Source of the DNA: Wolbachia endosymbiont of Cylisticus convexus
Lineage (GTDB): Bacteria > Pseudomonadota > Alphaproteobacteria > Rickettsiales > Anaplasmataceae
Assembly: GCF_003344345.1 (NCBI RefSeq)
Contig: NZ_QPIP01000038.1
Coordinates: 1-25,210, forward strand
Direction: 5' to 3'
Length of the DNA: 25,210 nucleotides
The notes under the pieces: generated by a model
Seen by the model: the letters and a program-made list of their open reading frames with translations, nothing else
The model's database searches: none
What the model was told of the DNA's origin: nothing
Position numbers and translations under genes: made by a program
In this document: positions 15,084 to 22,504 of the stretch, piece by piece
How the letters are laid out: every line of letters starts with the position of its first letter
Position numbering within the stretch: the stretch's first letter is position 1

Positions 15084-15113
15084 ATGAAATGCAACCTCTC
15101 TCTAGTTAAGTAG
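15084..15113 (+). CDS. Nine-codon leader or truncated ORF
   Basis: ATG AAA TGC AAC and so on encodes MKCNLSLVK then TAG. It lies directly after AAGGGGAG, a strong ribosome site, 20 bases past TTGAAC of control box copy 4. Translation here is plausible, as a leader peptide or as the beginning of a gene lost by deletion. Too short to assign a function. Confidence 0.3.
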   Translation: MKCNLSLVK

Positions 15114-15134
15114 CATAAGATTCTTGGATTTCCG

Positions 15135-15148
15135 TTGTTGGCCAACAA
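15135..15148. promoter_or_regulatory. 14-bp perfect palindrome
   Basis: TTGTTGGCCAACAA is a perfect 14-base palindrome and unusually GC-rich at its centre for this sequence. It lies between control box copy 4 and the next gene. Likely a binding site for a dimeric protein; there is no T-tail to make it a terminator for plus-strand transcripts. Confidence 0.4.
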
Positions 15149-15240
15149 AAAAACTATAAACCGCTTTTTGATAGTACGTTGTAGGAACCAGACGATATTT
15201 TGGAATCAGTGCTACTTATAGTCAATGTTTTGGTGATTTT

Positions 15241-15894
15241 ATGATAAAAGCAATAGATTTTTCAACTTTAAAGAACTCATCTCCATATAAAGAATTTATT
15301 ATGCAAGATTGGCTTGCCATTGGAAGTCTCTCCTCTTTTTTTGGTGAACGCGGAACAAATAAATCTTTTTTAGTTCAAGAATTAATGACAGCTATTGCAA
15401 CTGGTCAACAGTGGTCAGGTACAAGTTTTTTACCAGCTAAAGTTTATGGAGTATTTTCAGAATATGATGAAACCGAACTATTATGCCGTCAATATAAAAT
15501 CAATAAAAGTTGTGAAATAAGCAACCTTGACAGAATGAAAATGATTTCCCTATTTGGTAAAGAAAATTTATTAATGACTTTTAATAACAATAATGTAGGA
15601 ACACTCACTCCTCTATTTAATGAATTACTTAGTGATATTAAATCATTTAAACCTAAACTTGTAGTGCTAGATAAGGCATTAGACTTATTTGGAGGCGATG
15701 AAAATAATAATTCTCATGTTAGACAGTTTATTCATAGGTGCTGTGCTTATATAGCAAGAGAAGTTAATAGTTCTGTTTTGTTGTGTAAACATGGGTCAAT
15801 AGGAGAAGTATGGCGTGATACAATAGAATTTCATATACACGCTTATCTAGATGAAAAAAGTAACTATCTAGAGAAAAAAATAACGTACATGTAG
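15241..15894 (+). pseudogene. Decayed RepA-like ATPase fragment
   Basis: 217 residues match the plan of plasmid/phage RepA helicases: LAIGSLSSFFGERGTNKS (Walker A), VFSEYDETELLCRQ (the EDDxxEL..R box), VVLDKALDLFGGDENNNS (Walker B region) and LLCKHGSIG (the HPS box). Several key positions are altered: Walker A has GTNKS where GTGKS is expected (Asn40), and the usual Asp-Thr after Walker B is Asp-Lys. The protein ends shortly after the HGS motif, without the arginine-rich C-terminal segment expected in this family. No ribosome site is evident. It is a different RepA lineage from the three on the minus strand. I judge it a remnant, though a regulatory role for a truncated Rep cannot be excluded. 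Confidence 0.6.
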
Positions 15895-15963
15895 AAATTT
15901 TACCGCAAAAGACTTTATTTGCCGGCAAGCTATAGATAAGTTCTTTAAATTTTAGAAAATAAT

Positions 15964-16419
15964 ATGTCAATCCTAACACTGGACCTCGGCAAACAAACGG
16001 GCTGGGCAATTCTAACAGATGGAGTAATTCAAAGTGGGAGCAAAAGCTTTCATGGTAGTCGTTTCAGTGGAGGTGGAATGTGTTTTTTAAGTTTTCGCAA
16101 TTGGCTTAATTCTTTGAAGGACATTTCTGCAGTGTATTTTGAAGAAGTGAGAAGACATCTAGGAACTGATGCAGCGCATTGCTATGGCGGTTTTCTCGCA
16201 GTTCTGTCTGCTTGGTGTGAAGAACATCATGTGCCATACAAAGGTGTTAATGTTAAAACTATAAAACGCTTTATAGCAGGCAAAGGTAATGCAAGTAAGA
16301 GTGAAGTTATTGAAGCGATACGTGAAAAAAGTTTTTTACCTAGAGATGATAATGAGGCCGATGCTTTGGCATTAATGTTCTATATTAGTAAAGATATTAA
16401 TAAGACGAAAAATCCATAA
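15964..16419 (+). CDS. RuvC-like Holliday junction nuclease
   Basis: This 151-residue protein has the RNase H-fold acidic pattern of RuvC family nucleases. LTLDLGKQTGWA has Asp7 in the first strand, VYFEEV has Glu60/Glu61 in the fourth, and RDDNEADALALM near the C-terminus supplies the last acids (Asp129, Asp133). The length is close to the family's usual 150-170. Phages use such enzymes to resolve junctions before packaging, which fits its place just ahead of the terminase genes and alongside a Sak4 recombination system. The ribosome site is weak. Confidence 0.85.
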   Translation: MSILTLDLGKQTGWAILTDGVIQSGSKSFHGSRFSGGGMCFLSFRNWLNSLKDISAVYFEEVRRHLGTDAAHCYGGFLAVLSAWCEEHHVPYKGVNVKTIKRFIAGKGNASKSEVIEAIREKSFLPRDDNEADALALMFYISKDINKTKNP

Positions 16420-16522
16420 AAAGTGGGTCCTTTCGGCCATACTGGCGGATTTGGTGGGTTTGACCCCAGGCCTTCTTTAGCGTCAGAGATATTTTGAATA
16501 TTAACTTTTTAATTATTAAGAT
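16420..16522. other. Intergenic segment with GC-rich hairpin-forming patch
   Basis: Between 16424 and 16475 the base composition rises sharply compared with the surroundings. Short self-complementary runs occur (GCC-ATACT-GGC, and GGGT-TTG-ACCC). It may form a small structured RNA or a terminator-like element after the RuvC-like gene, or it may be a scar of an inserted sequence. No T-run follows. Confidence 0.3.
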
Positions 16523-17743
16523 ATGAATTTAGCAATCCACTACTATCCTGTTGAAAATCTAGTCGAATATGAGCGTAATCCACGTAAGAATGATGACGTA
16601 GTAAATAGAATGTGTGCTTCAATCAGGGAATTCGGTTTTCGTATTCCAATAGTTGCAAAAAGCGATGGAACTGTGGTTGATGGTCATTTAAGACTTAAAG
16701 CAGCAAGAAAACTTGGTATGGAGAGTATTCCAGTTGTTTTAAGTGATAATTTAAATGAACCACAAACCAAAGCTTTTCGATTACTGGCAAATCAATCAGC
16801 TAATTGGGCAAAGTGGGATGATGATCTTTTAAAGGTAGAAATTCAAGAGTTAGAAGATTTGCAGTTTGATCTTAAAATGACTGGATTTGAATTAGAAAAA
16901 GTTCAAAACTTTCTTGATGATTTAGATGATGAAAAAGAAGATCTTTCTGACTTAGTTGTTGATGACAAAAAGGTAGAAATAACAAAACCAGCTGATCTAT
17001 GGATTTTAGGTGATCATCGAATCTATTGTGGTGATAGCTCTTTAGTTGAATCATATAAAGCGGTATTAGATAATAAAATGGCAGATATTACCGTATGTGA
17101 TCCTCCATATAACGTTGATTACGGTAGCAGTCAGGAGAGAGAAGAGAAAAAAATATTAAACGATAATCAAGGTGAAAAGTACGAACTTTTTCTCTACGAC
17201 ATCTGTTCCCATATTTTAGCATATACGAAAGGTGCAATTTACATCTGCATATCATCATCAGAGTTTTCAACGTTACAAAAAGTATTTGAGGAAGCGGGAG
17301 GGAAATGGTCAACATTTATCATTTGGGCAAAGAATCATTTTACGCTAGGCAGGTCTGATTATCAAAGACAATACGAAGCAATGCTCTATGGATGGAAAAG
17401 CGGTAATAAACGTGAGTGGCATGGAGGAAGAAATCAAAGTGATCTATGGTTTTATGATAAGCCAACGCACAATACACTACATCCAACGATGAAGCCAGTA
17501 GAGCTAATGGAGAGAGCAATAGTAAACAGCAGCAGATCAGGAGACATAGTACTTGATCCATTTAGCGGTTCTGGAAGTACACTGATTGCATGTGAGAGAA
17601 CAGGAAGAATTTGTAGGACAATAGAGCTAGATTCAAAATTTGTAGATGTAACCATAAAACGTTGGCAAATATATACAGGAAGAGATGCCCTTTTAGCCAG
17701 TACTGGTAAAACTTTTGCAGAAATTCAAGAAGAAAATTCGTAA
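16523..17743 (+). CDS. ParB-domain DNA methyltransferase
   Basis: This 406-residue protein joins two domains. Residues 1-130 form a ParB/Srx-like domain (NPRKNDDVVNRM, VVDGHLRLKAARKLG). Residues about 155-385 form an amino-methyltransferase with motif IV DPPYNVDY (193-200) before motif I DPFSGSGST (345-353), the order of the beta class, and LHPTMKPVELM. It should methylate adenine N6 or cytosine N4, with the target set by the middle region. No restriction nuclease gene is adjacent, so it is an orphan methyltransferase, perhaps protecting phage DNA or regulating genes. This architecture is well known in prophage WO. The next gene's ribosome site is 18 bases past its stop. Confidence 0.9.
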   Translation: MNLAIHYYPVENLVEYERNPRKNDDVVNRMCASIREFGFRIPIVAKSDGTVVDGHLRLKAARKLGMESIPVVLSDNLNEPQTKAFRLLANQSANWAKWDDDLLKVEIQELEDLQFDLKMTGFELEKVQNFLDDLDDEKEDLSDLVVDDKKVEITKPADLWILGDHRIYCGDSSLVESYKAVLDNKMADITVCDPPYNVDYGSSQEREEKKILNDNQGEKYELFLYDICSHILAYTKGAIYICISSSEFSTLQKVFEEAGGKWSTFIIWAKNHFTLGRSDYQRQYEAMLYGWKSGNKREWHGGRNQSDLWFYDKPTHNTLHPTMKPVELMERAIVNSSRSGDIVLDPFSGSGSTLIACERTGRICRTIELDSKFVDVTIKRWQIYTGRDALLASTGKTFAEIQEENS

Positions 17744-17771
17744 AAAGGAGCAAAAAGAGAGGAGGAAAAGA

Positions 17772-18254
17772 GTGGAAAAAATCACGCAGACGGAATGGGC
17801 AAGAGAGATAGGAGTTTCAAAGCAATATGTCTGTTATTTAGTAAAAAAAGGAATAGTTGAGTTGGAGGATGGACTCATTGACCGAGAACAAGCAAACAGG
17901 GCTATAGAAACAATCAGAGATCCAAGTCAACCACTGAGAAGAAAAAACTATTCAGAAAGCGGAGAAAAACTTTCCACGATGTTGCTTAAAACGCGAATAA
18001 AAAATGAAATGGAGCGAGGTAAACTTCTTGAGGCGAAAGCTAAGGCTGAGATAGGAGAACTTGTAGCAGTAGAAGAAGTAAAGCGCGATGCGTTTAATGT
18101 AGCAAGAGTTGTCCGTAATAATTTGCTTAATATTCCAAATAGAGTTTCAGCACTGCTTGCATCACTGAGCGACACTGAAAAGATCCATAAGACGCTAACC
18201 GAAGAGATTACAAACTCATTACAAGAATTATCTAATACTAAATTTCAAATATAA
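17772..18254 (+). CDS. Phage terminase small subunit (Nu1-like)
   Basis: The frame is open from 17715, but GGAGGAAAAGAGTG places the start at the GTG at 17772, giving 160 residues. The N-terminus carries a helix-turn-helix (TQTEWAREIGVSKQYVCYLV) followed by a wing-like segment. A long charged helix (LLKTRIKNEMERGKLLEAKA) and a helical C-terminal part follow. This resembles lambda Nu1 in layout: DNA binding at the N-terminus, assembly and large-subunit contact toward the C-terminus. It would recognise the packaging site. The ankyrin gene is wedged between it and the large subunit. Confidence 0.75.
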   Translation: MEKITQTEWAREIGVSKQYVCYLVKKGIVELEDGLIDREQANRAIETIRDPSQPLRRKNYSESGEKLSTMLLKTRIKNEMERGKLLEAKAKAEIGELVAVEEVKRDAFNVARVVRNNLLNIPNRVSALLASLSDTEKIHKTLTEEITNSLQELSNTKFQI

Positions 18255-18273
18255 AAAAGATTTTGAATATAAA

Positions 18274-19746
18274 ATGGCTGATAACTTAAGTTTGGAGTTA
18301 ATAAAATGTCTCATCAATCAACCTGGATTAGATGTTAATGTCAGAGGATTAAATGGAAAGACACCACTACATTGCGCTATAGAGTTTGACGAGTTAAGCA
18401 TGGTGGATTTATTACTCACGAAGAAGAACATTAATCCTTTTGTTGAGGACAATGAAGGCAAAACCTCCTTAGATTATGCCAAAGAAGGGAAAAAAGCAGA
18501 AATATTACAAGCATTAATCAATCACAAATACGGATCAGAACAAGATAGCTTACTTCATTTAGCTGCAATGATAGGTGAAGTTAATGCAGTTAGATATTTG
18601 ATCAGAAAAGGTATTGACGTTAATGTACGAAATGCTCTGCATCATACACCATTACATCTAGCATCAGGAATAGGACATGAGAATATTGTCAAAATTTTAG
18701 TGGAAGAAGGAAATGCTGAAATAGATGTCTTTGATGCACGAAATCAGACACCAATGCACTATGCAGTTAATAACAAAAAGTTGGAAATAGTAAAGTTACT
18801 GCTAAAGCTTGGAGCAGATGTAAATAGCGCACGCATGGGACAAAACTCAATGAAATTGTCGCCTGTTCATATAGCTGTAAGTAATACTAATTACGATGAA
18901 AGAGATTTGTGTCTTGATATTCTCAAATGCTTAATAAAGGAGCCTAATGCTCAAGTAAATTTGCAAGACTACGAAAATAAAACGCCACTACATTACGCTG
19001 AAAGACTTAAAACAATAGAGGTTTTACTAACTCGAGAGGATATAGATCCTTTAATCAGGGATGATAATGGTAAGACACCATTTGATTACGCTAAACCTGA
19101 GATAAAGAAGGCTTTGATGAGTAATAAATACGGTTCTGAAAAGAATAGTCTACTACATTTAGCTGCACAAAGAGGAGAAATTGAGCTTGTAGAGTCTATC
19201 TTAAAAGAAGAAATCGATATTGATATTGTAAATAATAAAGGTTTATCACCGGTTTACCTTGCTGCGGAAAAAGGGCATTTACATGTAGTAAAGTTATTGC
19301 TGAAAAAAGGAGCAAATTATACACCTGTTTTACATTTAGCAATTAAATCAAACAATTTAGAGTTACTTAAAGTTTTATTTACTGAAAAAAATGGTGCATT
19401 GCTCTGCAGAGATACCGTTATTAATTTTCCAACCCTTCATAATAAATATATAGCACAGAGAGAAATAGCAGATAAAAGGATGAAAAAACATAATAATATT
19501 ATGTGCATCTGTATTACAGTTAGCGCAGTAGCAATGGCAGCATATATAGGTTTAACAGCAACAACAATAAGCAGTGCAATCATTTTTGCAACAACAACAG
19601 GGATATTTGCGCTTATTATAGCACTAATGATAAGTGAGATGAGCAAAAGATATATAGAAAAGGAATTTCAGAAAAAGATGTTTATGGAACTGGAGGAGTA
19701 TAGTTCTACTGTTAATGATGTTGCAATTACTAGTAGATGCAGGTAA
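18274..19746 (+). CDS. Ankyrin-repeat protein with C-terminal membrane segment
   Basis: This 490-residue protein has roughly ten ankyrin repeats in residues 1-370 (GKTPLHCAI, HTPLHLASGIGHENIVKILVE, QTPMHYAVNNKKLEIVKLLL, LSPVYLAAEKGHLHVVKLLL). Two hydrophobic helices near residues 411-455 (ITVSAVAMAAYIGLTA, IIFATTTGIFALIIALMI) end in a basic/charged tail. A block of about 110 residues is duplicated inside it. There is no signal peptide. It is an accessory gene sitting between small and large terminase, overlapping the large one at its stop. Wolbachia ankyrin proteins are suspected to act on host proteins; here the membrane anchor suggests membrane association after secretion or release. Function unproven. 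Confidence 0.9.
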   Translation: MADNLSLELIKCLINQPGLDVNVRGLNGKTPLHCAIEFDELSMVDLLLTKKNINPFVEDNEGKTSLDYAKEGKKAEILQALINHKYGSEQDSLLHLAAMIGEVNAVRYLIRKGIDVNVRNALHHTPLHLASGIGHENIVKILVEEGNAEIDVFDARNQTPMHYAVNNKKLEIVKLLLKLGADVNSARMGQNSMKLSPVHIAVSNTNYDERDLCLDILKCLIKEPNAQVNLQDYENKTPLHYAERLKTIEVLLTREDIDPLIRDDNGKTPFDYAKPEIKKALMSNKYGSEKNSLLHLAAQRGEIELVESILKEEIDIDIVNNKGLSPVYLAAEKGHLHVVKLLLKKGANYTPVLHLAIKSNNLELLKVLFTEKNGALLCRDTVINFPTLHNKYIAQREIADKRMKKHNNIMCICITVSAVAMAAYIGLTATTISSAIIFATTTGIFALIIALMISEMSKRYIEKEFQKKMFMELEEYSSTVNDVAITSRCR

Positions 19747-21575
19747 TGATATACGCCACATCTTTTTTTGAAGGTTTAAAACCAGATCCGCAGCTTAAAG
19801 TATCAGAGTGGGCGAATGAGTATCGAGTTTTAGCAGCAACTGCAGCATCAGAGCCAGGTAAATGGAGAACAGAAAGAACCCCTTATCTGAAAGAAATCAT
19901 GGATTCACTTTCTCCGTCCTCACCAGCAGAAAAAGTAGTATTCATGAAAGGAGCGCAGATTGGAGGAACAGAAGCTGGTAACAATTGGATAGGCTATATT
20001 ATAGATCAGACTCCTGGTCCAATGCTGGTAGTACAGCCAACAGTTGAAATGGGAAAGCGTTGGTCAAAAGGAAGATTTGCGCCGTTAATAGAGAGTACGC
20101 CATGTTTAAAGAGTAAAGTAAAAGACCCAAGGTCAAGAGACTCAGGCAATACTGTACAAAGTAAGGAATTTCCAGGTGGAATAGTTGTGATTACTGGAGC
20201 AAACAGCAGTGTAGGTCTCAGGTCTATGCCAGTAAAATATCTCTTTCTTGATGAAATAGATGCCTATCCAGGAGATTCAGGAGGTGAAGGAGATCCAGTA
20301 CTGCTTAGTATTGCTCGAACTAATACATTTGCACAGCGAAAGATTTTTTTAGTATCAACACCAACGATTCATGGAATAAGCAGAATTGAGAAAGAATTTG
20401 AAGCAACAGATAAGAGATACTTTTTTGTACCATGTCCACATTGTAATTATTACCAAATATTAAAATGGCCACAAATTAAATGGGAAGATAAAAATCCAAA
20501 TACAGCACACTATATATGTATAGAATGTGGTGAAAAGATAGAAAATCATCAAAAGACAGAGATGCTTGAAAGTGGAGAATGGAGACCTACTAATAGAGTA
20601 AAAGGTGAGAAAAAAGGATTTCATCTTTCAAGTCTTTATAGTCCAGTTGGGTGGTATAGCTGGACTCAAGCAGTAGAAGATTTTCTGCATGCAAAGGAAA
20701 GTGAGCAATTACTAAAAGTTTGGATAAATACCACTTTAGGAGAAACTTGGGTAGACAAAGGAGAAGTACCAGATTGGAAGCAATTATTTAATAGAAGAGA
20801 ATCTTTTCCGATAGGTACAGTACCAAGGGGCGAAGTGGTACTTACTGCAGGAGTAGATGTCCAAAAAGATCGTCTAGAGGTGGAAGTTGTAGCATGGGGA
20901 AAAAGTCGTGAAAGTTGGTCAATAGACTACCGAGTATTTGAAGGTGATACTGGAGGAGGAGAAGTATGGGGAAAACTTTCAGAGTTACTCAACCATCATT
21001 TTATCGGTGAAAATGGGCTTGAATACATGATAAGCATGATGGCAGTTGATGCGGGATATGCAACACAAGAAGTATACAATTGGGTAAGAGGTCATCAAGG
21101 CTGTGGAAGAGTAATGGCAGTGAAAGGTGTAAATAAAGCGCTAGTGCCGCTGAGTAGCCCAAGTAGAGTTGATATAACAGTTGGTGGTCAAAAGCTAAAG
21201 AGAGGAATAAAGCTATGGCCAGTTGGAGTATCGATATTAAAATCAGAGCTTTTTCAGCTACTTAATGTTTTAAAAAACGGGGAAAAAGAGAAAGTGCCAG
21301 CAGGATATTGTCATTTTCCCGAATATGCACCTGAATATTTTAAGCAGTTAACGGCAGAGCAATTAGTCAGCAAGGTGGTAAAAGGATACACCAAACAGGA
21401 GTGGCAAAAGGTAAGAGACAGAAATGAAGTACTAGATTGCCGAATTTATGCGAGAGCAGCATCAATAGCACTGGGGATAGACAGATGGCCAGAGAGTAAA
21501 TGGAATAGTTTAAGTGAAAAACCAGAAAGTAAAAAATCAAAGAAAATAGTGAAAAGCAAATGGATCAGCGAGTAG
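19746..21575 (+). CDS. terL: Phage terminase large subunit (GpA family)
   Basis: About 609 residues from the ATG at 19746, which overlaps the ankyrin stop as TAATG; an in-frame ATG at 19737 is an alternative. Numbering from 19737: the ATPase has a Walker A-like VFMKGAQIGGTEAGNN (69-83), the atypical form of lambda GpA, and Walker B LFLDEID (169-175). A zinc-ribbon-like pair, CPHC (233-236) and CIEC (261-264), sits between domains. The nuclease domain begins with AGVDVQKDRLEVEV, with Asp374 as probable metal ligand. It packages phage DNA into the prohead with the small subunit. Intact and of usual length. Confidence 0.92.
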   Translation: MIYATSFFEGLKPDPQLKVSEWANEYRVLAATAASEPGKWRTERTPYLKEIMDSLSPSSPAEKVVFMKGAQIGGTEAGNNWIGYIIDQTPGPMLVVQPTVEMGKRWSKGRFAPLIESTPCLKSKVKDPRSRDSGNTVQSKEFPGGIVVITGANSSVGLRSMPVKYLFLDEIDAYPGDSGGEGDPVLLSIARTNTFAQRKIFLVSTPTIHGISRIEKEFEATDKRYFFVPCPHCNYYQILKWPQIKWEDKNPNTAHYICIECGEKIENHQKTEMLESGEWRPTNRVKGEKKGFHLSSLYSPVGWYSWTQAVEDFLHAKESEQLLKVWINTTLGETWVDKGEVPDWKQLFNRRESFPIGTVPRGEVVLTAGVDVQKDRLEVEVVAWGKSRESWSIDYRVFEGDTGGGEVWGKLSELLNHHFIGENGLEYMISMMAVDAGYATQEVYNWVRGHQGCGRVMAVKGVNKALVPLSSPSRVDITVGGQKLKRGIKLWPVGVSILKSELFQLLNVLKNGEKEKVPAGYCHFPEYAPEYFKQLTAEQLVSKVVKGYTKQEWQKVRDRNEVLDCRIYARAASIALGIDRWPESKWNSLSEKPESKKSKKIVKSKWISE

Positions 21576-21578
21576 TAA

Positions 21579-21803
21579 ATGTATAACGAAGATTATCTAA
21601 TTCAAGTTGAACAAGCAATAAAGAAGCTTCAGAGTGGCGAAAGAGTGGTATCAATTGCATATGGTGACCATGTGGTGAGATATGCTGAAGTTCAGATAAA
21701 TGATTTGCTCAGCCTCAGACAACGCATCAAAGGTGAACTAAAGATTGCTGGAATGAAGCCTAAACGAAAGATTATTTTTGCAACAAATAAAGGAGTTATA
21801 TGA
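21579..21803 (+). CDS. gpW-like head-tail joining protein
   Basis: This 74-residue protein starts three bases after the large terminase stop. The sequence IKKLQSGERVVSIAYGDHVVRYA, split around two short helices and a beta hairpin, followed by DLLSLRQRIKGEL, matches the plan of lambda gpW (about 68 residues). gpW completes the filled head for tail attachment, and it lies between terminase and portal in lambda too. Its stop overlaps the next start as ATGA. Confidence 0.75.
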   Translation: MYNEDYLIQVEQAIKKLQSGERVVSIAYGDHVVRYAEVQINDLLSLRQRIKGELKIAGMKPKRKIIFATNKGVI

Positions 21804-22504
21804 GGGAAAATTTTCTGAGAAAAGTTGTAAAAGAGGAATATTCTGAATTTTTAGAGCAATTAAAAACTTTTATAAAACTATGGGAGAATAGAGAGAGTCC
21901 AGTAAATGGAATAATAGATTTGTCACATTGGCAAGAAAATGTGAATTTTAAGCTAGACAAAGAGAATGGTATAGTTGGAGTAATTCACAAGGCAACACAA
22001 GGGCTAAAATATGTGGATTCAAAGTATGCGAAGAGAAGAAAGAAAGCTGAAGAAGAAGGATTACTCTGGGGAGCATATCATTTTGGCACAGAAGGAAACG
22101 GCAAGAATCAAGCTGATCATTTTCTAAAAACGGTAGGCGAAAGCAAAAATACCATACTTGCGCTGGATATTGAAGAAAACAAAAGTGGCAAAAATATTGC
22201 AGTTAAGCAAGCTGAGGAATTTGTAAAGAGAGTTGAAGAAGTAACAGGAAGATTACCCCTAATTTATGGCAGTAGCTATTTTCTTAAGGATTTTGCCACG
22301 CCAACTTTGACAAAATGTCCATTATGGATAGCAAGCTGGAGAAAAGAGCTCACATTACCAAAAGGCTGGAATGATTGGATTTTATGGCAATATACTGACG
22401 GTAAAACAAATCCAAAGCCACATGAAGTAGAAGGAATCGGAAAATGTGACAGAAATAAATTTAACGGAACTTTGAAAGAATTAAGAGAATTTTGGTTAGT
22501 ATGA
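21800..22504 (+). CDS. Glycoside hydrolase family 25 lysozyme
   Basis: This 234-residue protein has an N-terminal helix-rich extension of 35 residues, then a GH25 domain: GIIDLSHWQENVNF (Asp40), VGVIHKATQG, WGAYHFGTEGNG, ILALDIEEN (Asp123 and Glu125, the DxE catalytic pair) and LIYGSSYF, WIASWRK, WILWQYTDG. Catalytic residues appear present. It has no signal peptide, so it would need a holin or internal delivery. A lysozyme inserted between gpW and portal is unusual compared with lambda. Wolbachia has little classical peptidoglycan, so the substrate is of interest. Its stop overlaps the portal start. Confidence 0.88.
   Translation: MRENFLRKVVKEEYSEFLEQLKTFIKLWENRESPVNGIIDLSHWQENVNFKLDKENGIVGVIHKATQGLKYVDSKYAKRRKKAEEEGLLWGAYHFGTEGNGKNQADHFLKTVGESKNTILALDIEENKSGKNIAVKQAEEFVKRVEEVTGRLPLIYGSSYFLKDFATPTLTKCPLWIASWRKELTLPKGWNDWILWQYTDGKTNPKPHEVEGIGKCDRNKFNGTLKELREFWLV

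Larger units (their letters stand above)
14904..15240. other. Divergent control region
   Basis: These 337 bases separate the minus-strand RepA gene from the plus-strand gene series. They contain two oppositely facing control boxes about 78 bases apart, palindromes AGTTGCAACT (14967-14976) and TTGTTGGCCAACAA (15135-15148), and a nine-codon ORF with a strong ribosome site (15084-15113). The part from 15149 to 15240 shows nothing I can name. Confidence 0.55.
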
